Assembly: GCA_037783415.1 (NCBI GenBank)
Contig: JAZGTN010000073.1
Span: 5,890,001-5,954,000, forward strand
Length of the DNA stretch: 64,000 bases
Direction: 5' to 3'
Origin: Leptasterias polaris
Taxonomy: Eukaryota; Echinodermata; Asteroidea; Forcipulatida; Asteriidae
The notes under the pieces were generated by a model that searched no databases, was not told the origin of the DNA, and worked only from the letters and a program-made list of their open reading frames with translations. Made by a program: the position numbers and the translations under genes. Below are positions 25,369 through 37,700 of this stretch, one piece after another; positions within the stretch are counted from its first letter, which is position 1, and each line of letters starts with the position of its first letter.

Positions 25369-26100
25369 TAGGGACTTGGTTTTTGTGGTGGATTTAGAAT
25401 TGAGAAGGTTATGGTACAGGAATGAGATATTCTCTGGCTATAAACTCCAATGGTGCAGAGGGATTCATCTGCCGCTCCTTGTACTGGGGGATCTTCTCTT
25501 GGGCAAGTAGGGACTTAGTTTTTGTGGTGGATTTAGAATTGAGAAGGTTATGGTACAGGAATGAGATATTCTCTGGCTATAAACTCCAATGGTGCAGAGG
25601 GATTCATCTGCCGCTCCTTGTACTGGGGGATCTTCTCTTGGGCAAGTAGGGACTTAGTTTTTGTGGTGGATTTAGAATTGAGAAGGTTATGGTACAGGAA
25701 TGAGATATTCTCTGGCTATAAACTCCAATGGTGCAGAGGGATTCATCTGCCGCTCCTTGTACTGGGGGATCTTCTCTTGGGCAAGTAGGGACTTAGTTTT
25801 TGTGGTGGATTTAGAATTGAGAAGGTTATGGTACAGGAATGAGATATTCTCTGGCTATAAACTCCAATGGTGCAGAGGGATTCATCTGCCGCTCCTTGTA
25901 CTGGGGGATCTTCTCTTGGGCAAGTAGGGACTTAGTTTTTGTGGTGGATTTAGAATTGAGAAGGTTATGGTACAGGAATGAGATATTCTCTGGCTATAAA
26001 CTCCAATGGTGCAGAGGGATTCATCTGCCGCTCCTTCTCTTGGGCAAGTAGGGACTTAGTTTTTGTGGTGGATTTAGAATTGAGAAGGTTATGGTACAGG
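25369..26100 (+). repeat. 139-bp tandem array, about 5.3 units
   Basis: Near-identical units repeat with period 139 (matching points at 25422, 25561, 25700, 25839 and 25978). The last complete unit lacks 15 bases (GTACTGGGGGATCTT). The array starts about 510 bases after the MTHFR stop and may lie in its 3' UTR, before AATAAA signals near 26164 and 26288. The repeated 75-codon frame is a by-product of the unit. A diverged single copy is at 30289-30395. Confidence 0.95.
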
Positions 26101-28477
26101 TGTACCTTGAGGAGTGAGAATGACATTCTTGTTACACTGGTATTAAATCTTACTTCAAACTGAAATAAATTCCAGGAATGTACTTAAAAGTAAGGTCATA
26201 CTTTGTGTAATTTTTATCCGAAATCGTATTTTTTGTAAAGATGGTAAGTATCCTGTGAAATTATTTTGCCCACGTTAACTAGAAATCAATAAAATATGTA
26301 AACAAAAATTGAATCTCCAAAGATCACCTAAAGAGGAGAGATCAGAGATTCAAATTTCGGTGGTGTCCGTTTGTTTATCGCTGCGGCCAGAGATGTGGTT
26401 AGTACCTGTTGTCACCTCGCTAAATGTGGATGGACTTGATACAGTAACAGTTTTTGGCTGCCATGTTTGCTCAACAAGTAGACACTGTATTCAGCTGAAA
26501 CTTTCACATGTGACTTTTATTGATTTTCTTGATAATTTTGTCTTAAAGTCGGGATTAGGTTGACAAAAAATATCTATGACCATACCCTTTAACTAGATGG
26601 GTATGGACATATAGCTGCAGTTGCTAAATTTATGTTGTTGGGGGGGTTTTTTGGTCTGAGGAGTTAAAAGATTAAAAGATTAATACTACAAAAATATAAC
26701 CAATGTGATGGAAGGGAAAGCCTAGATGACAATGAACCTAAAACTCGGTTCAGAAAAGAAAATTTAATTTGAACACTTACAACTTGATAAAGGGCAATTT
26801 GGTCTTAAAAACTAGGTCCAGGTAAAAATGAGTTTGAAGACTTAGAGCCTCACTGTAAATAAATGATAAGAAGGCATTGTGTTCTTAAAAGCTAAAAGGT
26901 CAACATCATATCAAATTTTTGGTCTTAAAGGTTATTACTACTTGTACTAAGCGTGTCTAAGAAGCCATTTGGGAGTTAAGTTTTGAATAATCATGTGTAC
27001 TCGTACTCACAATCAGAAATGCTTAAAAACATTGTGTGGTAGAAGGAACTACATGTACTTGGGATAAATAGCAGAAAGAAATTCTGAGATCGGACTTATT
27101 TTTCGTAAATCTACTCGCCACGACGCTTAGGTTTCCTGGACACAATCCAAAAACTCTTGTGAACTATTGTCTAATGTCTAGTTAAACTTGTAATGCTAAA
27201 AATAGCGTTTAATTTATGGTATTTCATTTATTTCTTTTTATTTTCATGTATACCAAATCATATCATTTTGTATATTAAAAGTTTTATTTTTTCCTTCTAC
27301 AGCTTACCCTGCAATGTTTCCAAAAACATAAAAGGTGGAAATTAAATTTGTAGACTTTATAAAGTATCCCACTGTTGTTAGAAATATTTTTAAAATAACA
27401 AACAATTCTTAAGAATTGTTTTTTTTAGAAACTTAAAAGGAAATAAATTCAGAGTTGTTGGATGTTAAAAGAATAAGGTAGTTATCGATGTATCCTTTTA
27501 ATTAGATTTTTGGCCAAGCCTGATAAATTTGAACCATCTGAATTGTTTACAGTTCTATAATTGCCAAGCAAGGTTTGAATGTAGATGTATATTTGAATAA
27601 ACACAAACTCGGCGCAGAAAGGACTAATACTTAGAAAGACCCATTCCTGTCTGCCTTGAGCTGACAGTGTCTTTCGTTTCACCATGTATAAAAATGTGTC
27701 CCAACTATAACTCTTTTTCATTTGCCAGTGATGTTAGAACATGGCTAAATGACAAATTTGTATCCCTTTCTATCTTCTTTTCTGAAATGAATTATCTGTT
27801 TTAATAAACTCTTGCCCTTCAATCACTGTCATTATTAGCAAAAGTTAAATTTTACTTTACTTAACCAGAGTAACACTGTCTTAGTATTGGGCTTTTTACC
27901 TTGAGAAGTGCCGTTTAACCCCTGTCATGTCGGCTACGCTTGCTTTTTTGGTGTCGAATTGCACAAAAAATGTATATGATACGCTTTTAAACATTAAGTG
28001 CATATGATGACAAGCTATGCAAAGAAGGTGCCAGTCTGTATATTAAAATAAATTGATGTTTCCGAAAACATAGAACCCAAAGGTGGAAATTAAATTTGTA
28101 GACTTTACAAAGTTTCCCACTGTGATCAATACTATTGTTAAAAGCGTTCATTGGGGTTGAAACACTACACTGGAAATGATTGTCATGGATGTTTAATGGT
28201 GGCAAGAAATACAATAGACCCTTACAGACAACACTCGGTATTTAACAGTGACCCAATTCGCATGTTACCACTGAATCTGATGGAAAGAAAGTAACACGAT
28301 CATTGTCTTGTTGTCTAACTGCTAGAGGCCAGATATTGACTAATTCCACCTGTATGAACTACTTCTCTCGCAATAAGTTTGTTGAAATATGCTAAGTACA
28401 GACACTATTGGTTGGCAAACGACATAAGAGTTGTGCACTATGCACCAACACGTTTGCAGCCTCGATGTTCCCAACCA

Positions 28478-28666
28478 GGGCCCAATTTCATAGAGCTGCT
28501 TAACAAATTTTCATGCTAACTGTAGCAGAAAAATTTGCTTATGCATAAGCGTATTTCACAGGTTAGCAAGAAAATAATGGATTTGCATTGTTTACGTCAT
28601 TCATTTTCGTGCAGTAAGCACACCTCTTCGTGTGATTACGGTTAGCAGCGCCATGAAATTGGGCCC
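28478..28666. repeat. GGGCCCAATTTCATAGAGC hairpin element, copy 4
   Basis: The left end is GGGCCCAATTTCATAGAGCT. The right end CGCCATGAAATTGGGCCC is its inverse with a small change. The interior is diverged from the other copies. Confidence 0.75.
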
Positions 28667-29049
28667 AGGGGTATCGGTACACATGCAGTTTGTTATAACT
28701 GTAGTTGCCTTACAGCCATAGCTAGCAAATATTGCTTGGTCATTGGTAGACTTTAGCAGCCAATCAAATACCTAGCTGTGTGGGCCTTCATTTGCATTCG
28801 GAGATGCTCGACCATGTAATAGTGTATAACATGGGACATCATGATTTTGTTGCACTCTAACACTCGGAAAGCACTACAAATACAATCCTTTATAACTACA
28901 CATCACTGAATCTGTTCGTATTATATATAAAAAATGCATCAGATATTTCGTCCCTATTACATCCACCCTTCAAATAGGGACTCTCTTTCTTGTGAACTTT
29001 ACTACTGTCAATAAAAAAAAGCAAAACACAGTTAATGGTTTCTATTTTG

Positions 29050-29247
29050 GCACATGCAGAGTCTTTGTCAAAGGCTAAATGACAACAAAAAACACATAAA
29101 CAAGTTGAGTGGAAAGACAAACAGCGGCAGAAAGCAAAACGGAAACCTCTCTGTCTTTTTTCTCTCTCATCTTGACTTCTCTTACACCAGTATACTTGTT
29201 TATATGTGTGTTGTCATTAAGCCTCGAGAAAGACTCTGCTAGGGTCG
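29050..29247. repeat. Hairpin repeat with AGAGTCTTTGTCAAAGGC ends
   Basis: CAGAGTCTTTGTCAAAGGCT at the left end pairs with AGCCTCGAGAAAGACTCTG at the right, and AACACATAAACAAGT pairs with ACTTGTTTATATGTG. Single ends of the same family occur near 50800 and 57460-57505. Confidence 0.65.
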
Positions 29248-29388
29248 AAGTGGACGCCATTAACTCTTTTTTTTGGGCATTTATACCATAGGTCCTTTAG
29301 ATTGCAGTTAGCAACAGCTAATAAATTGTATTATTTTGACAGTAGAAAAAAGAAATGAAATTTTATAAATTGCCGCTCTGATTTCAAC

Positions 29389-32300
29389 TCAGGCCTTGAG
29401 TGCCATGTATTTCCTCATGTGCGATGCAATTCCTCCAGCAATTTGTTCGTCGTTCTTGTTCTGACCGAAATAATCCACAAACTCTCCGTCTGGGTTCATG
29501 AGATACATGATGATTGTGTGGTCCACCTGTAAATATTAAAAACACAGTTAGGCGATACTTTGGAAGAAAACATTCAAGCTATATTATCTTTGCTTTTTTC
29601 CGTACACCGATGTGCGATATTATAAAGCACCGATACTCGGTGCTTTCCCAATAACATTTAATCGGTAAAAAGGTGACTTAAAGGGCTTCATTACATTTAA
29701 AGTTTTGAATTAAATGTTTTACAAATTCCTAGATTAATAAACTGTCTGGGTAAATTTTCATTGAACAGGCTTTGAACCTGTGACTAACTTGCTAGCGCTC
29801 TACAAACTGAGTTATCTAGCCCTAATGTTGCCGTCTCCCTATTTGTAAATATCTTTGTCTGGGAATCACAGTAAAGCCATTTAACCTTAATTGACATATA
29901 GCCAGGGATCACACCCCAGTCTACGGTACAACCTGGGAAGCGGCAGTACAGGGATCACCTTAACGGGATGTGACTTTTTATTTCAAATATCAAGTAACAA
30001 ACCCCCTGGGAAACTGACTGTGTAAGTTTTAAATCGACTAGAACACATTTTGTGACCTCTGCATTAATGTACCAGTGCTCTACCAACTAAGCTATCTAGC
30101 CATTATTGTGGAGGTCAACAAGATGTCAAAGGTGAAGTGAGTGACCTACAATGTAATCGTTATCATCATCCTTGGGTCCATGGCTGTGATACACACGGAA
30201 GTTTCTTGCTACTTCTTCAACCTGTTCTTTTGTTCCAGTCAGCCCAATTAAGCCTGGATAAAATTCTGTGGAGAAATAACAAATGAAGGAATGAGATATT
30301 CACTGGTTATAAACTCCAAGGGTGCAGAGGGATTCATCTGCCACTCCTTGTACTGGGAGATTGCTGATTAACCCTTCTTGTCTTGGGCAAAAGGAGGCGA
30401 AGACAAAATTACAGAGACTATTGAATGTATTGAACCATTCGTTTGATTTATTTTTTAGAAGCCAGGGAAAGAGGAGGGAGGGAGGGAGGGAGGCTACTGC
30501 CCCTCTCCCCTGGCTACGTCACTGCTCTTGGTGACCTTTTTTCACCAAGTTGACCAACCATTTGAAACCAAGTCTGATCTTAGAGTTACCTTTTACATAT
30601 TCTGCAACCACTTCAACTGTATCCCTCTCTGGGTCGATGGTAATGAATAATGGAGTCACATCGGGAAGATTGGGACTTTTATCTGAAGAGGATAATAGTA
30701 GCAATATTATACAAATAATGTATGTTTTGAGTGCAATAATGAGATTTTTTTCATGAGCTGAAAGATGGTATGTTCCATTCGGTTGAGTCTATCAAGAGGA
30801 TTGGTTGAAACCATCAGTTCTACTCAGAACAACAAATCACCCAAAAGAGATCTAACGACATGGTGTCACCGCAAAATTTCTTATGTAATGTTCCATTCAA
30901 ATTAAACACAAGGACTACATATCCACTGTGTGCTCATTAAATTACCCTTGAGACATTTTTCTGATCAGCTTTACTTCCTACTCACGTATTTTCTCAACAG
31001 CTATCGCCATTTTTTCCAACTCGTCAGGGCAGATGTCTGGACAATGTGTAAACCCAAAGTACAGCAACAGCCATTGGCCCAGATAGTCTTTGTTTGTCTT
31101 TGGTTTTCCAGTGTGATCGACCAATGAGAACGGGCCTCCTATGGCCGCTTTGCCTACCGCTCTACTCCTCTCTCTTTCAATTGCTGTAAAAAACAAGAAA
31201 ATTACTTAAAGATCCCTGACCGTTTGAAAATGCATTTGTGATGACCATAACAACCCTGGCAGGACGAGAAGATTCATTGCAAGTCAATCCATCAAGGATC
31301 ATCTCAGAGCGTCTTTGGCTAGAGACCCTCCCATATAAGCCAAAATACTCCACTCTACAGCAACACAACACCAAAATGTTTGAACTTCGATAGAATCCAT
31401 ATGCCCGTTCAAATGATTAGCAGTTGTTATTCAGGCATACCGGTACAGCCCTCAATCCTCGGCAACTTTCTGATTTTTGAGGATTTGGTAGGGTTAGGAT
31501 TAAGAATAGACCTTTCCAATAAAATAGGTAAATTGTACATCGTGATTGCACACTAACACTACAGGTTGGCAAAATGAGGGGACATTGCGCCATTTTTGTA
31601 TGGGGCTGATGGGGGAATAATGCATGGATACGCATTTGTGCACTTTGTGGTGTTTGCCAACCAATAGTGTCTGTGCGGAAAAGGGGAATGTAATTAGCAT
31701 ACTTCATGGGGGGGGGGGGGGGTAATTGTTATTTGGGACTGTTTACCATCTCTTGAAGAGGACAACTTCCTATATGAGATTTTGGGACCATTATGATTGA
31801 ATCTACTGCCTTTATTCGATTCTTTTGAAATCATTTCTTACCCAATTGTTTCTTGCGCTGTGCAAACTTGAATCCATAAGGTATGATTGAAACTACTGCC
31901 TTTACTTGAATCTTTTGAATTCATTTCTTACCCATTTGTTTCTTGCGCTGTGCAAACTTGAATCCTACCAATAGAGTGCCACTGAGTATAAACGTCACCA
32001 AGACAGTCTTCCATGTCACTGGCTAAAATTAAGTAAAAAACAAAAGAACAAATGGTAATTCTCAACGGGCAAGATGTGTCTGTTTACTTTCTCCTTTCCA
32101 CGGTTTAGTTCCCATCCTACATCCACTCTCATTCTTTACATTTCTACCCCTAAATCCTATTGTTTTCACTGTTTATTCTTCTTTATTTATTTTAAAGTCA
32201 TTGTCTTTCTTTTGCTTCATTTTTTATTTTTTCACCTTTCAATTAAAGAAATATTGCTGTTAACTTATTAAGTTTTTCACCTGCATCCACTCTCATTCTT

Positions 32301-34296
32301 TCCACTTTTGCCCCAAAGCCACATACTTCTATTTTAATTTTAGGCCTAATCTTTCTTCTTTTAAAAACTTGTTTGAAACAAGTTAACTTTACAGAAGAAA
32401 CCTAAAATAATAAACAAAAGGAACTCTGTTCTTCTTGTTGGACTTTGTGATGCAGGAAAGACTTTGCTATTCAGTAGGGTAAGTTGATAACAATGATTGA
32501 TAACAATAACAATAATAATGGCAAAATACATTTAATAATGCCAAATCGAGATGGAAAGTCTTTTAAATGTAGCTTTTGTGTGAATTAAAGGAATATTGCT
32601 GTTAACTTATTAAGTTTTTCACCTGCATCCACTCATTCTTTCCACTTTTGCCCCAAAGCCACATACTTCTATTTTAATTTTAGGCCTAATCTTTCTTCTT
32701 TTAAAAACTTGTTTGAAACAAGTTAACTTCACAGAAGAAACCTAAAATAATATTTGTTTTAATACACACCGATTTCTTGTTTCCACCTTTCTTGCTATCA
32801 CCTTTCGTGGCATAACATCGTTGGCTGAGAGACACTTTGGAGAATGTTTTTATGTCCGGTTGGTTGTGCCTCGTTCCACTATTGCATAAATGGCCCTGGT
32901 TACCAACACAGCTCAGATGGCGACAGAGATAGCACTGGAATAAAAAGAAGGCAATAAAAAACACATTAAACAAATATTTTACTATCAATTATCATTATAT
33001 CTTTAAAGTAAGTCTCAATTTTATTTATTTATTTATTTAATTATTTATTTATTTATTTGTTTATTTATAGTTTGTAGACCCAGTAACTGGGGCGCTGTTC
33101 TTTTTTTTTTTTTTTACTTTTGACATCTTAGGTCGTACTTTACTGGGTCTACCTGAAGGATCAGTTTACAAATTTATGTAAAAGTTATGTTAAAAATTAT
33201 TAATACTAAAGAGATAAAACAACAAAACACACTTAGATAGTGAACTGAACTACAATTACAAAGATTACACAGATCCCCAGGCCAGGACATGTTAAAAAGC
33301 AAGAATTTAGAAAGAAAACAAAACTGCAAATCAACGAATTGAAAAAATTAAGTTGAAAGAAGCATTCTAGCCTATAAGTTATAGTAACTAAAATAACTTC
33401 CTCAAGATATTCGCAATATTTCTGATGTACATCATTTCAAAGTAACTCTCAAAACTCACTTTTCAAGATGTTTTTCTTAAATTCATAGTTTGTTGCTTTC
33501 CATTGTTAATTATTGTTTGTTTTCTCTAACTGTTATTTTGTTTTCTATTCATTGGTTATTTATGTAGGCCTACTTTCATTTTTTTAATTTTATTTTTTTA
33601 CATTGTCTCTGCTTCTTTGCGCCTTGAACATCTTTTAGATTGATTTGGCGCGTTACAAATGACTATTATTATTCTTATTATTAACTTATTTAAGTAGATT
33701 TTAGACTGTGAGTCATGACCTATTGTTGACTTATTGCATTTTAAATAAATTAACAAATTAATCTTCCTTCCATTTATCAAAGATTAGGCCTATAGTTGAG
33801 ATAATCGTAACCCTCCATCCTCCCGACGATCGCAGACCGTACCGGAGGGAGGATGGAGGGATTAAGATTATCGCACCTATAGGCCTAATTTTAAATAAAT
33901 TTTTAACAAAAAAGAGAATGCATTAATATTATTATTAATATTAAAATAAATTGTAAACAATTTATTATATAATTTAATGCATTTTTTAATATTTAAAATG
34001 CAATTATTTATTGACATTCTTACTCTGCCATGTCTGCTCTGAGCAGATTCCTTCCTTCATTCTTCATACGCATGGTTTTTGAAAGTATAACCATCAATAA
34101 ATATACAAACTTTTAAACTAAATTTATGATATAGGGGCCTGGGCCTAGGCCTAGTCATTACCTTGTTACACAACAAGGACGAGCTGACCGAGCGAGTTGC
34201 AGATGGCGTCATGGACGACACCAACCCACCTACCGCTGCCTCTCCCAACACTTTAGCAGGCCCAAGACGAAAACAAAGTCTTGCAGTTAGTAGCAT
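29389..34296 (-). CDS. SCO1: SCO1/SCO2 copper chaperone for cytochrome c oxidase (7 exons)
   Basis: SCO proteins sit in the mitochondrial inner membrane and deliver copper to the CuA site of COX2. Exons in transcript order: 34296-34162, 32934-32770, 32022-31932, 31183-30986, 30682-30590, 30265-30150 and 29526-29389 (TGA), in phase throughout, 311 residues. The first 100 residues are basic and Ser-rich, as in a mitochondrial targeting sequence. One membrane helix lies at about 107-121 ([15 protein letters not shown]). The thioredoxin-like domain carries [13 protein letters not shown] with the copper ligands C178 and C182. The third ligand is H269 in [14 protein letters not shown] and DYFGQNK are also typical. 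The SCO1 versus SCO2 split postdates invertebrates, so the symbol is a family label. Introns hold SINE heads, the 139-bp repeat relative and a copied SRPRB fragment. Confidence 0.95.
29755..29832 (-). repeat. tRNA-derived SINE head in SCO1 intron 6
   Basis: On the minus strand GGGCTAGATAACTCAGTTTG and GTAGAGCGC resemble a tRNA 5' half, followed by the B-box-like GGTTCAAAGCC. A second, similar head is at 30060-30107. Confidence 0.5.
30060..30107 (-). repeat. Second tRNA-like SINE head in SCO1 intron 6
   Basis: On the minus strand TGGCTAGATAGCTTAGTTGG and TAGAGCACTGGTAC match the 5' half of a tRNA and the neighbouring head at 29755-29832. The B box is degraded. Confidence 0.5.
30289..30395 (+). 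repeat. Dispersed relative of the 139-bp tandem unit
   Basis: AGGAATGAGATATTC through CTCCTTGTACTGGG and CTTGTCTTGGGCAA match the array unit at 25369-26100 with about a dozen substitutions and a short insertion (near TGCTGATTAACCC). It lies in SCO1 intron 5. Confidence 0.85.
32241..32411. repeat. Left copy of a 171-bp duplication in SCO1 intron 2
   Basis: The block from AATTAAAGAAATATTGCT to CCTAAAATAAT is repeated at 32583-32751 with only a few differences, including a 2-base CT deletion and two substitutions. The copies are separated by an insertion derived from SRPRB. Confidence 0.9.
32412..32608 (+). pseudogene. Copied fragment of SRPRB exon 2 and its intron
   Basis: This stretch matches 35333-35530 almost base for base. 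It includes 67 bases of SRPRB exon 2, which encode the P loop ([14 protein letters not shown]), the GTAAGT donor and about 130 bases of intron. Differences are a few 3-base indels and single substitutions. It keeps the orientation of SRPRB and is therefore antisense to SCO1, in whose intron 2 it lies. It lacks the start of the exon and an acceptor, so it is unlikely to be expressed as coding sequence. Confidence 0.9.
32583..32751. repeat. Right copy of the 171-bp duplication in SCO1 intron 2
   Basis: Partner of 32241-32411. Its first 20 bases (AATTAAAGGAATATTGCT) read like the SRPRB intron rather than the left copy, so the junction with the SRPRB-derived insert lies inside this shared sequence. 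Confidence 0.9.
33013..33068. repeat. TTTA microsatellite
   Basis: (TTTA)n with single-base interruptions in SCO1 intron 1. It is followed at about 33077-33152 by a small inverted repeat with AGACCCAGTAA and TTACTGGGTCT ends. Confidence 0.8.
33786..33889. repeat. 104-bp palindromic element in SCO1 intron 1
   Basis: TAGGCCTATAGTTGAGATAA at the left pairs with TTATCGCACCTATAGGCCTA at the right. AACCCTCCATCCTCC pairs with GGAGGATGGAGGG closer in. The same end (GCCTATAGTTGCGATAATCG) occurs at 59764. Confidence 0.8.
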
Positions 34297-34725
34297 TGTG
34301 TCTCAGCTTGAAAATGAATCATAAAAAACTTATGACTTCTGAAGAGATTCTGAACTTCAATACACGATCAGCAGAGAGTAACTTCACCTATTTCACAACT
34401 TTGCAACTTTGTCTTATGTAAGTCGCCATTGTAGGCCGCGTAAGTTTCTGCTGTTTTGTTTTAAAGTTGTCATTGTTGTTTTATTATAGCTTTAATGGTC
34501 AAAGCACATTTCAACTAATTTGTTTTTCTAGATTATATTTATATTATTCCCAGCTACTTAATGTATCAATACAAATTTTTTTTAATCTGAATGATTTTTT
34601 AAATTCATTATTTCTAGTAAGCTAAAGAGTCTTTTACCACAAAGTCTGGTACCTAGTCGCGGTTAATCTAAACCAAACACAGTCACTGTCAAAAACTGAC
34701 CAATCCCTTGTGAATCCATTGCAAA
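34297..34725. promoter_or_regulatory. Shared head-to-head promoter region of SCO1 and SRPRB
   Basis: The start codons of SCO1 (minus, 34296) and SRPRB (plus, 34726) are 429 bases apart and transcribed away from each other. A bidirectional promoter is the simplest reading. The region is AT-rich with T runs, and I see no convincing TATA box or CpG island. Transcription start sites are not known. Confidence 0.5.
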
Positions 34726-37700
34726 ATGGAGGACAGACGACGTGTGGAGAATTTTGACATGGAGAGAACGATTCATTTCCTGAAACATGAACTTTCCAAA
34801 CAAGATCCTATGATTTTGGGCATTGGAGTAGCTGTGGTTGTTGTACTTCTAACCATTGGTATTTATTTTGATATAAATGTTTGGTCACTTGAGAAGTATG
34901 CAGTAAAACAAAATAGCCATATGTTTTGTTGCAGTATGTTACTTCCATCATCACACATACATGTACGTATGTATGTACACTCACACCGCACAGTTTGCAC
35001 ACACACAGTACACGTACATTGTACATTTTCACACAAGGCCAAGGTCTGGCATTACGGTTTAGCAGGTTACGGTAGAAACCTTGGCCACAAAAGTGGGGCT
35101 AACCGGCTATCATTACGGAAAAACGGAGCACGTAGATGGTCTTGGCCTGGTTCCCCTTCTTTCATTAGTTTCCCACCCACAGACAGACATAAGATTTCAC
35201 AATGAAAAGTGCACTGCCTTTGTTGCAGAATTTGTCTTGTATAAGTTGTAAAACTTAAAAGTTTGTCTTGTTCTTGACATGTCTTGATCTTGTTTCACTT
35301 TCAGTACTTCTTTTTATACTTGCAAGACAGAAAAACAAAAGGAACTCTGTTCTTCTTGTTGGACTTTGTGATGCAGGAAAGACTTTGCTATTCAGTAGGG
35401 TAAGTTGATAACAATGATTGATAACAATATTAACAATAATAATGGCAAAATACATTTAATAATGCCAAATCGAGATGGAAAATCTTTTAAATGTTTTTGT
35501 GTGAATTAAAGGAATATTGCTATTAACTTATAACAAAATATTTATAAAGATGTCCTTTTGCCTTGTTGACCATTGTAACTGTAGTGAACGCAAGTACTCT
35601 ATTAATTTTACTTTGACCTGATGCAACTTTTTTTATTTGCATATTTAATGTAAAAGTTAAAATTTTGTGTCCGCAACCATTAGATTGTTCTCTTTTCCTT
35701 TTAGCTTTCAGCAGGGAAAGAACACCTTCTATTTTCTCTGGGTAATTCTCTCTATATTGATTGCAGTAAATATCCAGATCCAGATTTTTTAGGAAGCATG
35801 GATGTGGCCATGCTTTTAATGTTTATTATCTTACAGGATTAGTTGAATGTATGATTGTAAATTGTTGTAGATGGTAGTGTATTGTAGCCAGCCACGTTTT
35901 GACCCTTGACCTATACATTGTACATGTAGTTGTATTATTTATAATTTACTGTGACTGTACTGTGCTATTAATTATTATAGTGTGTACTGCTACTTTCTTG
36001 TAAAGAATCAATTAGTTGCAGGAGATTTATAAATTATATTCTGTATTATTTGAAACATTATCCTGTGGATTTTGTGCTTTTAGTGTGCTCATCCCTTTTC
36101 TGTAGGTAGCAGGACTTTTCCTCCTTTCTCCCCAATCATTGCAAGACTTGGAATCACTACATGATATTTCTGACTTTTCAGCTTGTTTGTCTTTTACATT
36201 CAATAGTTGGTCCACAATAAATACATCAACAGCTATACGTCGATCAAGGAAAACTCTGGCATCTATCAGTTGACTGGAAGAAAGAAGGGCACCCTCGTGG
36301 TCATTGATGTGCCAGGAAATGACCGACAACGAATGCAATTCTGGGACCGCTTTAAAAGCCAAGCTAGGTACTGTCAGTTTTCAAATTTGTAAACACTTCT
36401 TTCATATTCTTCTGATGCAATGTTTTAGAATTTCCATTGAATGGATTATTTTGTGATAAAAAAAATATTTTAGTTTATTTCTTTGGTTTACAAAGAGCCT
36501 TGCCAAATTTGAAACATCATTCTAGTAATTCATTTGCATTTAATATACCCATCCTTTATGCTGGTATGCAGTTTGCAATTGAATATTCTTAAATAGTTAA
36601 CCCTCCTACTCTTGGTCACATTTTCCAGCAAGTTGACCAACCATTTGAAACCATTCAACTGCACAGGTTCAGACCTTATGCTTTGTTTGTGTAAGAGAGA
36701 ATCTTTCAAAGGGAACCTCAGTGACAGAAATTTTACTTTTTTTCTGGAGTATTTTATGGGACACTAAAGGCAATGAGCAGAGGCATTGGGGTTTTGCCTC
36801 TTTGCCTCCATAGAGCGATATCCCTGTGGGTTGTGTAAAGATGGCACAACTGTTCACAGAACTAACTTATATTAAATGGTCAGACAGTAAGAGGGTTGAT
36901 TGTGTACTGAGTCAATGCATTCACCACATGATATCATATTTCAGGCTAGTAGTACAGTTTTTATACATGTAGCAGTTTATATATCAATTATCAATCAAAA
37001 CCACAGTGGATTATATTGAATGGTCAGACAGTAGGAGGGTTGACTGTGTACACTACAGGTGTAATATGCATTTACCACATGATATCTTAATTGCAGTCTT
37101 GCATAGTTTCTCTATCATTTAAAACCACAGTGGATGATATTGAATGGTCAGAAATTCAAAATATTCTCATACAGTACAGATTACTATTCATTGATCTTTA
37201 CAAAAATAAAATTTCCTATTCTATTTTCAGAGGCATTGTTTTTGTGGTAGACAGCGCAACATTCCAGAACGAGCTAAAAGAAGTAGCTGAATTTGTGTAC
37301 ACCTTACTCTCCGACCATATCATCAGCCAACACAAGCTTGCCGTGCTCATCGCTTGCAACAAACAAGACATGACTGTGGCCAAGTCCAGCAAGATCATCC
37401 AAGAAAAACTAGAAAAAGAAATGTAAGTTGTGATTGGATGATTTTTAACTGGACTATTTGAAATAGCCCGGTCTTCAGATGACTGTTGGTTTCCGAAAAA
37501 CATTTAAACAAGTCATATAGAATAATACTGTGAAGAAGATGTTAATTATTTACACTTTCAGGTTATGAAGTTGTTTCGTTTTTGTTTTGTATTTTCGGGG
37601 GATGTTGTGTTTTGGTGCAGACGGACTAAATGTTCAAAATTTCACCAATTTGAGACATCATTCATTTTGGTTTTCATAGATTTTGAACAAATTCCCTTAA

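Larger units (their letters stand above)
26101..29388. other. Spacer between MTHFR and SCO1
   Basis: AT-rich sequence without a recognisable coding region. It contains likely MTHFR poly(A) signals near 26164 and 26288, two similar blocks near 27330-27370 and 28080-28125 (both AAAGGTGGAAATTAAATTTG), the hairpin element at 28478-28666 and another hairpin at 29050-29247. SCO1, on the other strand, ends at 29389, so the genes converge. Confidence 0.55.

Noticed and set aside
25369..26100. CRISPR-like array
   Set aside because: Units are tandem with no unique spacers, and the DNA is eukaryotic.
25422..26163. Five overlapping 60-75 residue frames repeating the same protein
   Set aside because: They are the same frame in each unit of the 139-bp array, have no domain, and each ends at the unit boundary.
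34859..35205. Extension of the SRPRB first exon to a 159-residue frame
   Set aside because: It runs through the GT donor at 34859 into low-complexity intron sequence; the family match continues instead at 35305.
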